Positions 22,217-30,972 of a stretch of DNA of 30,972 nt are shown here, one piece after another. The stretch is from assembly GCF_000720115.1 (NCBI RefSeq), contig NZ_JOIR01000057.1, forward strand, positions 1 to 30,972, in the 5' to 3' direction. The position numbers and the translations under genes are program-made. This DNA comes from Streptomyces sp. NRRL F-2580. GTDB lineage: Bacteria > Actinomycetota > Actinomycetes > Streptomycetales > Streptomycetaceae. The notes beneath the pieces were generated by a model. That model saw nothing but the letters and a program-made list of their open reading frames with translations, made no database searches and was not told where the DNA came from. How positions within the stretch are numbered: position 1 is the first letter of the stretch; the number at the start of each line of letters is the position of its first letter.

Positions 22217-24628
22217 ATGCACCAGTTCACCGATCACCAGGCCCCCCGCGACCCCTTCGTACGGGTCCGGGGCGCCCGGGAGCACAATCTGCGCGGCGTC
22301 GACGTGGACATCCCGCGCGACGCGCTGACCGTGTTCACCGGGGTGTCCGGGTCCGGCAAGAGCTCGCTCGCCTTCGGCACGCTCTACGCCGAGGCCCAGC
22401 GCCGGTACTTCGAGTCGGTGGCCCCGTACGCCCGCCGGCTCATCCACCAGATCGGCGCCCCGAAGGTGGACTCCGTCACCGGGCTGCCGCCGGCCGTCTC
22501 CCTGGAGCAGCGCCGCTCCTCCCCCGGCTCCCGCTCCTCCGTCGGCACGGTGACCCTGCTGTCCAACTCGCTGCGGATGCTGTACTCCCGGGCCGGCACC
22601 TATCCCCCGGGCGCGCCGCGGCTGGACTCCGACGCCTTCTCGCCCAACACCGCCTCCGGCGCCTGCCCTTCGTGCCACGGGCTCGGCCGGATCCACCGCA
22701 CCAGCGAGGAACTCCTCGTACCCGACCCGGCCCTGTCGATCCGTCAGGGTGCCATCGCCGCCTGGCCCGGCGCCTGGCAGGGCAAGAACCTGCGGGACAT
22801 CCTGGAGACGCTCGGCCACGATGTGGACCGGCCGTGGCGGGAGCTGCCCGCGAAGGACCGCGAGTGGATCCTCTTCACCGAGGAGCAGCCGGTGGTGACC
22901 GTGCACCCGGTGCGCGAGGCCGACCGGATCCAACGGCCGTACCAGGGCACGTACATGAGCGCGCACCGCTACGTCATGCGGACCTTCGCCGACAGCAAGA
23001 GCGCGACGCTGAGGGCGCGCGCCGAGCGGTTCCTCACCGATTCGCCGTGTCCGGTGTGCGAGGGGCGGCGGCTGCGTCCGGAGGCGCTGGCCGTGACCTT
23101 CGCGGGGTACGGCATCGCGGAGCTGGCCGCGATGCCGCTGACCGACCTGGACGGCGTGCTCGCCGCCGCCACCCTGGACGGGGAGGCGGCCCGGGTGCTC
23201 GCCGAGGACCTGCGTTCCCGGATCGGGCCGGTCACGGAGCTGGGGTTGGGGTATCTGAGCCTGGACCGGACCGCGCCGAGCCTCTCCGCGGGCGAACTGC
23301 AGCGGCTGCGGCTGGCGACGCAGCTGCGGTCGGGGCTGTTCGGGGTGGTGTACGTGCTGGACGAGCCGTCGGCGGGGCTGCACCCGGCCGACACCGAGGC
23401 GCTGCTCGGCGTACTGGACCGGCTGAAGGAGGCCGGGAACACCGTCTTCGTCGTGGAGCACCAGCTGGACGTGGTGCGGCACGCGGACTGGCTGGTGGAC
23501 GTGGGTCCGCTGGCCGGGGAGCACGGCGGGCAGGTCCTCCACAGCGGGCCGCCCGCGGCTCTGGAGGGGGTGGCGGGGTCGGCGACGGCCCGGCACCTGT
23601 TCGCGGCGCGGGAGTCCGCCGGGGCGCCCCGGCCGGTGCGCACGGAGACCGGCGCGGTGCGGCTGACCGGGGTGGACCGGCACAACCTGCGGGGGCTGGA
23701 CGCGCGCTTCCCGCTGGGGGTGTTCACGGCCGTGACCGGGGTGTCGGGTTCGGGGAAGTCCACGCTGGTGGGGCAGGCGCTGGCCCGGGAGGTCGGGGAG
23801 CGGCTCGCGGAACCGGACTTTCCCGTCCGGCGGCTCGTGGAGGTGGACCAGAAGCCGATCGGCCGGACCCCGCGGTCCAACCTGGCCACGTACACGGGCC
23901 TGTTCGACGTGGTGCGGCGGCTCTTCACGGCGGCGCCGGAAGCCAAGGCCCGCGGCTGGAAGGCGGGCCGGTTCTCCTTCAACGTGGCGGGCGGCCGGTG
24001 CGAGACCTGCCAGGGTGAGGGCTTCGTCTCGGTGGAGCTGCTGTTCCTGCCGAGTACGTACGCCCCGTGCCCCGACTGCGCCGGCGCGCGATACAACGCC
24101 GAGACCCTGGAGGTCCGCTACGCGGGCCTGAACATCGCGGAGGTGCTCGCGCTGACGGTGGAGTCCGCAGCCGGGTTCTTCGCGCAGGTCCCGGCGGCGG
24201 CACGGAGTCTGCGCGCGCTGGAGGACATCGGGCTGGGCTACCTGCGGCTGGGGCAGCCGGCCACCGAGTTGTCGGGCGGCGAGGCGCAGCGGATCAAGCT
24301 GGCCACGGAGCTGCAGCGGCTGCGCCGGGACCACACGCTGTACCTGCTGGACGAGCCGACGACGGGGCTGCACCCGGCCGATGTGCGGGTGCTGCTGCGG
24401 CAGTTGCACGGGCTGGTGGACGCCGGGCACTCGGTGGTGGTCGTGGAGCACGACATGGAGGTGGTGGCGGGCGCCGACTGGGTGATCGACATGGGTCCGG
24501 GCGGCGGTACGGCGGGCGGCCGGGTCGTCGCGGAGGGCACCCCGGCGCAGGTGGCGGCGGCGGGCGGGGGCCGCACGGCGGCGTACCTGGCACGGGCGCT
24601 CGGCGGCCCGGACAGGGACCAGGGGTAA
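22217..24628 (+). CDS. Class II UvrA-like ABC ATPase
   Basis: An 803-residue UvrA paralogue. It has two ABC modules: Walker [10 protein letters not shown] (42-50) and GVSGSGKST (about 508-516); signatures [12 protein letters not shown] and [12 protein letters not shown]; Walker [14 protein letters not shown] and [13 protein letters not shown]. Cysteine pairs for zinc are C150/C153 with C278/C281 and C595/C598 with C618/C621. It is about 150 residues shorter than housekeeping UvrA, and the region that binds UvrB in UvrA appears to be missing, which defines class II UvrA (UvrA2, DrrC-like). These are linked to DNA-damage or DNA-binding-drug tolerance rather than canonical excision. A GAGGCGA site precedes the ATG at 22217. 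It ends three bases from the convergent EEP gene. Confidence 0.94.
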   Translation: MHQFTDHQAPRDPFVRVRGAREHNLRGVDVDIPRDALTVFTGVSGSGKSSLAFGTLYAEAQRRYFESVAPYARRLIHQIGAPKVDSVTGLPPAVSLEQRRSSPGSRSSVGTVTLLSNSLRMLYSRAGTYPPGAPRLDSDAFSPNTASGACPSCHGLGRIHRTSEELLVPDPALSIRQGAIAAWPGAWQGKNLRDILETLGHDVDRPWRELPAKDREWILFTEEQPVVTVHPVREADRIQRPYQGTYMSAHRYVMRTFADSKSATLRARAERFLTDSPCPVCEGRRLRPEALAVTFAGYGIAELAAMPLTDLDGVLAAATLDGEAARVLAEDLRSRIGPVTELGLGYLSLDRTAPSLSAGELQRLRLATQLRSGLFGVVYVLDEPSAGLHPADTEALLGVLDRLKEAGNTVFVVEHQLDVVRHADWLVDVGPLAGEHGGQVLHSGPPAALEGVAGSATARHLFAARESAGAPRPVRTETGAVRLTGVDRHNLRGLDARFPLGVFTAVTGVSGSGKSTLVGQALAREVGERLAEPDFPVRRLVEVDQKPIGRTPRSNLATYTGLFDVVRRLFTAAPEAKARGWKAGRFSFNVAGGRCETCQGEGFVSVELLFLPSTYAPCPDCAGARYNAETLEVRYAGLNIAEVLALTVESAAGFFAQVPAAARSLRALEDIGLGYLRLGQPATELSGGEAQRIKLATELQRLRRDHTLYLLDEPTTGLHPADVRVLLRQLHGLVDAGHSVVVVEHDMEVVAGADWVIDMGPGGGTAGGRVVAEGTPAQVAAAGGGRTAAYLARALGGPDRDQG

Positions 24629-24631
24629 CGG

Positions 24632-25378
24632 TCAGTTGGCGGTGGCCGAGACGCGCAGCCGGTTGTGGTCCGAGACCGCCGTGTCGAGGGGGAGGGCGTC
24701 GGCGCTCGCGGCCCGGAAGTGCGGGGCGCTGAAGAAGAGGTAGTCGAGCTTCTTCGCGCCGAAGGTCGTCTCGCCCGATCGGCACGCGGAGGTGGTGGCG
24801 GGCGGGCAGACGGCGGGGTCGAAGAACTCCGGGTCGCTCTCGTCGGACTCGGTGAAGTCCCCGTGGGCGCCGTCCCCTCGTTCCGCCAGGTAGAAGCGGG
24901 ACGGCGTGGCGGTGCGCGGGGAGTGGTTGAAGTCCCCGCCGAGGACGACGGCGGACCCGTCGTCCAGCCACCGGCGGGCCTGCTCGGCCAGCCGGTCGGC
25001 TTCGGGGACGGCGAGGGTGCCGTCGTCCCAGTAGAGGTGGACCGAGCAGGACCAGGTGGGCCGGTCCGGCAGGGAGGCCAGGGCGCAGGGCACGGTGATC
25101 GGTTCGCGTTCGCCGCCCACCGTCAGGTCGAGGTCGGCCGTGTCCGAGACCGGGCCGCGGACGAGGACGGCGTTGCCGTACGCGTCGCCCTCGCAGATGG
25201 ACGCGTTCCCGGCGGGCAGGGTGGCGTAGCTGGTCAGCCGGACCGTGCCGGCACGACGGGTCTCGGTGGCCGGGGCAGGGGCGGCGGTCGCGGTCGGTCC
25301 GGGCGCGAGGAGGAGGCAGAAGGCGGCGGCGGTGAGGGTGACGACGAGGACGGCCAGGGCGGCAGGGGTTCGGCGCAC
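24632..25378 (-). CDS. Exported EEP-family hydrolase, N-terminally incomplete
   Basis: A 248-residue protein, if started at GTG 25378, with a signal peptide (VRRTPAALAVLVVTLTAAAF, then small residues to ATAA). The C-terminal part is that of an endonuclease/exonuclease/phosphatase (EEP) fold: VVLGGDFNHSP (about 145-153), KKLDYLFFSAPHF and the final VSDHNRLRV. These hold the catalytic Asp/Asn and Asp-His pair. The first part of the domain, with the metal-binding Asn (usually TWN) and Glu (QE), is not seen: after TVRL the chain goes directly to ASICEGDAYGNAVLV, the middle of the domain. About 50-60 residues seem to be deleted, so activity is doubtful. The ribosome binding site is weak (GGGAAG). 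It lies 115 bp behind the histidine-phosphatase gene. Confidence 0.7.
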   Translation of the reverse strand: MRRTPAALAVLVVTLTAAAFCLLLAPGPTATAAPAPATETRRAGTVRLTSYATLPAGNASICEGDAYGNAVLVRGPVSDTADLDLTVGGEREPITVPCALASLPDRPTWSCSVHLYWDDGTLAVPEADRLAEQARRWLDDGSAVVLGGDFNHSPRTATPSRFYLAERGDGAHGDFTESDESDPEFFDPAVCPPATTSACRSGETTFGAKKLDYLFFSAPHFRAASADALPLDTAVSDHNRLRVSATAN

Positions 25379-25493
25379 ACCCGTGATGCTTCCCGCGGGC
25401 GCCGCCGCTACCCCAACACCGTTTGAACACAGGGCAGATGCTCGCGACCGGAAACCCATGCGGACTACCGGGACCGCTGGAACATCCCTAGGC

Positions 25494-26162
25494 CTACGCG
25501 TCCCCCGGCAGGAGGTGCTGCGGCAGTTCGCGGAAGCTCCACTGGCCCCGGCGGCGGGTGAACATCCAGACGAGGTCGTACCGGTCGGGCCAGGTCGCGG
25601 GGGTGCCGGGGACCTGATGGGCGCCGAGGGCCCGGACGAGGCGGGGGACGCCGGTGTGTTCCCAGCAGACGAGTACGGGCATGGGCGCGGCCAACGCGGC
25701 CTGGACGAGAGCCTGTTCGGCGCCGAGGGCGAACTCCCGGCGGACGGGGGTGCGCAGCGCGGTGGCCAGCGCCGCGACGGTCTGCCTGCACCGCGCGGGG
25801 GCGCCGTCCTTGCCGCCGGCCGCGAAGACGGCGGCGGGCCGGGGCAGTGAGGAGCCCTTGGCGGGCGGGAAGAGGCGCGGGAGCTGTTCGGCCCGGCGCC
25901 AGCCGCGGCCGGCCAGCGAGCCGGGATCGTCCTCGCCCTCCTCGTCCCAGCCGGAGTCACCGGCGTACGGCTTCTCCGCGTGCCGGATCACCATGATCAG
26001 GGCGTCCTTGGGTCCGGCCTGCGGGCCGGAGGCGGGGGCGCGGGGGTCTTCCCCGCCGGAGCAGCCGGCCGCGGTCAGCGGGGCGAGGGCGGCGGCCAGA
26101 ACGGCTCGGCGGCGCGGTCCGGACCCGACGGGGGCTTCTGGCATGGGGCCACTGTCCCCCAT
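25494..26162 (-). CDS. Histidine phosphatase family lipoprotein
   Basis: A 222-residue exported protein of the histidine phosphatase (phosphoglycerate mutase-like) superfamily. The N-terminus GPRRRAVLAAALAPLTAAGC has a twin-arginine-like RRRAVL and a lipobox ending at Cys34, so it is probably a Tat-exported lipoprotein. The catalytic core MVIRHAEKP (Arg60, His61, Glu63) is intact. RCRQTVAALA supplies the second arginine and VCWEHTGV the second histidine. It would act outside the cell on a phosphoester that cannot be named. The ATG at 26162 has GGAGG 10 bases upstream; the in-frame ATG at 26144 is an alternative. It may be co-transcribed with the EEP gene. Confidence 0.85.
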   Translation of the reverse strand: MGDSGPMPEAPVGSGPRRRAVLAAALAPLTAAGCSGGEDPRAPASGPQAGPKDALIMVIRHAEKPYAGDSGWDEEGEDDPGSLAGRGWRRAEQLPRLFPPAKGSSLPRPAAVFAAGGKDGAPARCRQTVAALATALRTPVRREFALGAEQALVQAALAAPMPVLVCWEHTGVPRLVRALGAHQVPGTPATWPDRYDLVWMFTRRRGQWSFRELPQHLLPGDA

Positions 26163-26509
26163 GGCCCGGGCGCCTCCGGGGCGCGGCGCGGGGTGGGCCG
26201 CGCCGGTCAGCCGATCGGCGCAGGGCCGGACGCCCGGCTACCCCGGCGCCCCGCAGGGCCGGGCGCGGCGTACGGCCCGTACGGGCGCCCGGCCGGCGGA
26301 CCGGGGTGCCGGGGCGGGAGCCGGTGTGATGACGAGCTTCTTGTGGCCGATCGGGCCGGGACGGGGACCCGGTCCGGCGGCGGTCACCCGGCCGCGGGCG
26401 CCCGTACGGGGGTCGGTGGCGCGGCGGCGGGGCCCGGCCCTGCGCCGCGTGAGGGGACGGGGCGGTGCGTCGCGGGACGGTGCCCGCGACGCGCCTCCCG
26501 TACCAGCGG
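26163..26509. other. Intergenic region without a recognised gene
   Basis: 347 bp between the histidine-phosphatase start and the sdhB stop. It is extremely GC-rich with many short CCCGTACGGG-like inverted words. No reading frame has both a ribosome binding site and plausible codon use. It contains the sdh terminator hairpin at 26467-26492 and presumably the promoter of the histidine-phosphatase gene, which I cannot place. Confidence 0.6.
26467..26492 (-). terminator. Hairpin terminator of the sdhCAB operon
   Basis: GCGTCGCGGG-ACGGTG-CCCGCGACGC, a perfect 10-bp stem with a 6-base loop, 17 bp after the sdhB stop codon on the minus strand. Confidence 0.75.
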
Positions 26510-27252
26510 TCAGCGGGGGCCCTTGCGCACCGCCCGCAGCCACTCCTTGTTCATCGCGGCGATCGACGGCAGCGGGATCCCCTTCGGGCAGGCCGTGGCG
26601 CACTCCCCGGTCAGGGTGCAGCCGCCGAAGCCCTCCTCGTCCATCCGGGCCACCATGTCCAGCACCCGGGTCTCGCGCTCCGGCGAGCCCTGCGGAAGCA
26701 CGTTCAGGTGGTTGACCTTGGCGGAGGTGAAGAGCATCGCGGAGCCGTTGGGGCAGGCCGCCACGCACGCGCCGCAGCCGATGCATTCGGCGTGCTCGAA
26801 GGCGAAGTCGGCGTCGGACTTGGGCACGGCGGTGGCGTGCGCGTCGGGGGCTGCGCCGGTGGGGGCGGTGATGTAGCCGCCGGCCTGGATGATGCGGTCG
26901 AAGGCGCCGCGGTCGACGACGAGGTCCTTGACCACCGGGAAGGCCGCGGCCCGCCAGGGCTCGACGTCGATGGTGTCGCCGTCGGTGAAGGACCGCATGT
27001 GCAGCTGGCAGGTGGTGGTGCGCTCGGGGCCGTGGGCGTCGCCGTTGATGACGAGGCTGCACGCGCCGCAGATGCCCTCGCGGCAGTCGTGGTCGAAGGC
27101 GACCGGGTCCTCACCTCGCAGGATGAGGTCCTCGTTGAGGGTGTCGAGCATCTCCAGGAAGGACATGTCCTCGGAGATCCCGTCGACCTCGTACGAGGCC
27201 ATGTGGCCGGGGGCGTCGGCGCCGCGCTGGCGCCAGACGCGCAGGGTGAGCT

Positions 27253-27256
<4 letters not shown>
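26510..27256 (-). CDS. sdhB: Succinate dehydrogenase/fumarate reductase iron-sulfur subunit
   Basis: A 248-residue electron-transfer subunit that passes electrons from SdhA flavin to the quinone site in the membrane anchor. The N-terminal ferredoxin domain binds [2Fe-2S] through Cys58, Cys63, Cys66 and Cys83 (CREGICGAC...C). The C-terminal domain has [12 protein letters not shown] (Cys158, 161, 164, 168) and [14 protein letters not shown] (Cys213, 219, 223) for the [4Fe-4S] and [3Fe-4S] clusters. Its length equals that of the mycobacterial Sdh1 iron-sulfur subunit. The ATG at 27256 overlaps the sdhA stop by four bases. It is the last gene of sdhC-sdhA-sdhB, before a hairpin. Confidence 0.97.
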
Positions 27257-29205
<1,949 letters not shown>

Positions 29206-29207
29206 GG

Positions 29208-29912
29208 TCAGCTCACCACTCCGGTCATGACGGCGACGGGCACGGAGACGAAGCCCGCGAAGAGGACGAGGGCCAGGGTGTTGGCCAGGGACTTCAGCGC
29301 CCGGTCACGCCGGGCGTTGCCGGCTCCGAGGGTCTGGGCGGCGCTCCAGAATCCGTGCCGGATGTGCAGGCCGAGGGCGGCCATGGCCACGATGTAGATC
29401 GTGTTCCCGTACCAGGTGGAGAAGGTCGCGAGGACGTTCTCGTACGGGTGGCCCGCCCAGGCGCGCTCGTTGACGGTGAGCGTGGTGAGGTCGAGCAGGT
29501 GCCAGACGATGAAGAGGCCGAGGATGATGCCGCCCCAGCGCATGGTGCGGGTCGCGTAGCTCGCGCGGCGGCGCTTGTGGGCGTACTTCACCGGGCGGGC
29601 CTTGATGTCGCGGCGGCTGAGCTGGTACGCGGACACGGCGTGCGCGACGACCGCGGCGAGGAGGGCGACGCGGACGATCCACAGGGCCCACTCGTGGTGG
29701 AGGAAGGGCGAGCCGAGGGTGCGCAGCCAGTGGGCGTAGCCGTTGAACTCGTCCGCCCCGAAGAAGATCTTGAGGTTGCCGAGCATGTGCGCGACGAGGT
29801 AGCCGAGCATCACCAGGCCGGAGACAGCCATTACGGACTTCTTGCCGACGGAGGAGTCCCAGAGCGTGCGCGTGGTGGACGGCCGTCGACCCGTCCGCGT
29901 TGCCAGAGCCAT
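29208..29912 (-). CDS. sdhC: Succinate dehydrogenase cytochrome b / membrane anchor subunit
   Basis: A 234-residue five-helix membrane subunit of the Bacillus-type single-anchor group. Helices lie around 27-47, 77-97, 127-147, 170-186 and 211-231. Histidines His42, His91, His138 and His183 sit within or at the ends of four helices and are candidate haem b ligands. It anchors SdhA/SdhB at the cytoplasmic face and holds the quinone site. The ATG at 29912 has GGAGG only one base upstream, which is unusually tight. It is the first gene of the operon and divergent from a LysR gene with a dyad operator 59 bp upstream. Confidence 0.92.
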   Translation of the reverse strand: MALATRTGRRPSTTRTLWDSSVGKKSVMAVSGLVMLGYLVAHMLGNLKIFFGADEFNGYAHWLRTLGSPFLHHEWALWIVRVALLAAVVAHAVSAYQLSRRDIKARPVKYAHKRRRASYATRTMRWGGIILGLFIVWHLLDLTTLTVNERAWAGHPYENVLATFSTWYGNTIYIVAMAALGLHIRHGFWSAAQTLGAGNARRDRALKSLANTLALVLFAGFVSVPVAVMTGVVS

Positions 29913-29970
29913 GCCTCCGACGGTAGGGACCGAGGTCCCGAAAGGTCCAAGACATGGAGGAGCTCAAATC

Positions 29971-29987
29971 CATAGGGACTGCCTATG
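29971..29987. promoter_or_regulatory. LysR-type operator between lysR and sdhC
   Basis: CATAGG-GACTG-CCTATG is a perfect 17-bp dyad that contains the LysR box geometry T-N11-A (T29973, A29985). It lies 21 bp before the LysR ATG and 59 bp upstream of the sdhC ATG, so it could serve autoregulation and control of sdhCAB. A weaker dyad, GGGACC-GA-GGTCCC (29926-29939), lies in the sdhC leader. Confidence 0.65.
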
Positions 29988-30007
29988 CAAGGCGTTACGC
30001 TGGGCTT

Positions 30008-30886
30008 ATGCAGTTCCAGCAGCTCCTGTACTTCGTGGCCGTCGCCGAGACCCGGCACTTCACCCGGGCCGCGGAGCGGGTGCATGTGGCCCAGCCCTCG
30101 CTCTCCCAGCAGATCAAGGCGCTCGAACGGGAACTGGGGGCCGAGCTCTTCAGCCGGGCGCGGGGCAACATCGCCCTCACCGACGCGGGCGAGACGCTGC
30201 TGCCGCTGGCCCGGCGGATCCTGGCGGACGCGGACACCGCGCGGCTGGAGGTGCAGGAACTGGCGCAGCTGCGGCGCGGGCGGGTCCGGCTGGGCGCCAC
30301 CCCGAGCGTGTGCACGGGCCTGTTGCCGGACGTGCTGCGCGCCTTCCACGCCGCGCATCCGGGGATCGAGCTGCTGATCGAGGAGAGCGGTTCGCTGGAC
30401 CTCGTACGGGAACTCGCGCGCGGGGCCCTGGACCTCGCCCTGATCGCGCTGCCGCTGCCGCCCTCGGCTCCGGCCCTGACCACGGTGGAACTGCTGACGG
30501 AGGACCTGGTGGTGGTCTCGTCGACGGAGCGGCCGGCTCCGGGCGGGGGCGGCGAGCTGACCATACGGGGCCTGCGCGACGAGCCGATGGTGATGTTCCG
30601 GCACGGCTACGACCTGCGGGAGCTGACCGTGACGGCCTGCCGCGCGGAGGGCTTCGAGCCGGTCTTCACCGTGGAGGGCGGCGAGATGGACGCGGTCCTG
30701 GGCTTCGTGCGGGCGGGGTTGGGCATCGCGGTGGTCCCGGCGATGGTGGTGGACCGCGCCGGTCCCGGTCTGCGGGCGACCCCGCTGGCCGGGTCCCCGC
30801 TGCGCCGCACGGTGGCCCTGGCCCACCGCACGGACGTGGCTCCCCCGAGGGCGGCCCGCGAGCTGAAGCGGATGCTGGTGGGCTGA
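30008..30886 (+). CDS. LysR family transcriptional regulator
   Basis: A 292-residue LysR regulator. The N-terminal winged helix is MQFQQLLYFVAVAETRHFTR and AAERVHVAQPSLSQQIKALE (residues 1-60), followed by the linker helix and a periplasmic-binding-protein-like effector domain (about 90-290; LGATPSVCTGLLPDVLRAF, VRAGLGIAVVPAMVVD). The ATG at 30008 is chosen because it begins the canonical LysR N-terminus; an in-frame ATG at 29954 would place the dyad operator inside the gene. The ribosome binding site is weak. It is divergent from sdhCAB and likely regulates it in response to a metabolite. The effector is unknown. Confidence 0.93.
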   Translation: MQFQQLLYFVAVAETRHFTRAAERVHVAQPSLSQQIKALERELGAELFSRARGNIALTDAGETLLPLARRILADADTARLEVQELAQLRRGRVRLGATPSVCTGLLPDVLRAFHAAHPGIELLIEESGSLDLVRELARGALDLALIALPLPPSAPALTTVELLTEDLVVVSSTERPAPGGGGELTIRGLRDEPMVMFRHGYDLRELTVTACRAEGFEPVFTVEGGEMDAVLGFVRAGLGIAVVPAMVVDRAGPGLRATPLAGSPLRRTVALAHRTDVAPPRAARELKRMLVG

Positions 30887-30929
30887 CCGCGTCGCGACGC
30901 TACGCGCGGGCGGGGGGCGGGGGCTGGGC

Positions 30930-30972
30930 CTGTCTCTTATACACATCTGACGCTGCCGACGAAGAGGATAGT
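30930..30972 (+). other. Illumina Nextera adapter and i5 index (not genomic)
   Basis: From 30930 the sequence reads CTGTCTCTTATACACATCT, then GACGCTGCCGACGA up to 30962. This is the reverse complement of the Nextera Read 1 transposase adapter. The next eight bases, AGAGGATA, match the reverse complement of the Nextera i5 index S503 (TATCCTCT). The final GT matches the start of the reverse-complemented P5 sequence. True genome sequence ends at about 30929, 43 bp after the LysR stop. Confidence 0.98.

Noticed and set aside
19613..24451. Very long minus-strand open frame opposite the second phosphatase and the UvrA-like gene
   Set aside because: It is the antisense shadow of two plus-strand genes with complete conserved motifs. 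Such open antisense frames are expected at this GC content.
29954..30007. Earlier ATG for the LysR regulator
   Set aside because: It would put the perfect dyad operator inside the gene, and LysR proteins start with the MQFQQLLYF-type segment.
29831..30946. Minus-strand frame starting MCIRDR
   Set aside because: The start lies in Nextera adapter sequence and the rest is antisense to the LysR gene.

Overview
The window is about 31 kb of very GC-rich DNA from a high-GC actinobacterium, most likely Streptomyces or a close relative. Evidence: strong third-position GC bias, frequent GTG and TTG starts, purine-rich ribosome binding sites, 4-base ATGA/GTGA gene overlaps, two sugar ABC transport loci without an ATPase gene (in Streptomyces the shared ATPase MsiK usually serves them), RsbU/SpoIIE-type phosphatases with a STAS partner, and an actinobacterial LysR-sdhCAB locus. 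The right end is a draft-contig edge: the last 43 bases are Illumina Nextera adapter plus index, not genome.

Layout. (1) 1-1520, minus: lipoprotein sugar-binding protein followed by the first codons of a permease. The promoter carries a DasR-like operator and is divergent from a dodecin gene (1692-1907). (2) 1953-2447: HAD phosphatase. (3) 2651-6245, minus: padR, ABC ATPase and FtsX-type permease, a self-contained operon with overlapping genes. (4) 6413-7693: orphan sugar-binding protein with a lipobox-like site in which Cys is Tyr, closed by a long perfect hairpin. (5) 7869-13382: alpha-glucoside operon of GH13 alpha-glucosidase, AglE-type binding protein and two permeases. The first permease has a large extracytoplasmic insertion containing an SdrD_B/CNA-B-like segment. 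(6) 13572-16343: small and damaged genes, comprising a truncated hydrolase, a TetR-SnoaL pair, a frameshifted small gene, a secreted four-cysteine repeat protein and a frameshifted STAS gene. (7) 16333-22117: two SpoIIE-type phosphatases flanking a ClC chloride/proton antiporter and a small charged protein. (8) 22217-26162: class II UvrA paralogue, an EEP-type nuclease/phosphatase that lacks the N-terminal part of its domain, and a histidine-phosphatase lipoprotein. (9) 26510-30886: sdhB-sdhA-sdhC on minus, divergent from a LysR regulator with a perfect dyad of the T-N11-A type between them.

The loci mainly concern carbohydrate uptake, signal-dependent partner switching, and central respiration. 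No rRNA, tRNA, CRISPR array, insertion sequence or integrase was found. No wholly new multi-gene system is evident. The most distinctive items are the permease insertion, the 12-bp element shared by the terminator and promoter around the alpha-glucosidase operon, the secreted two-repeat cysteine protein, the DasR-like operator beside dodecin, and several apparent one-base lesions.
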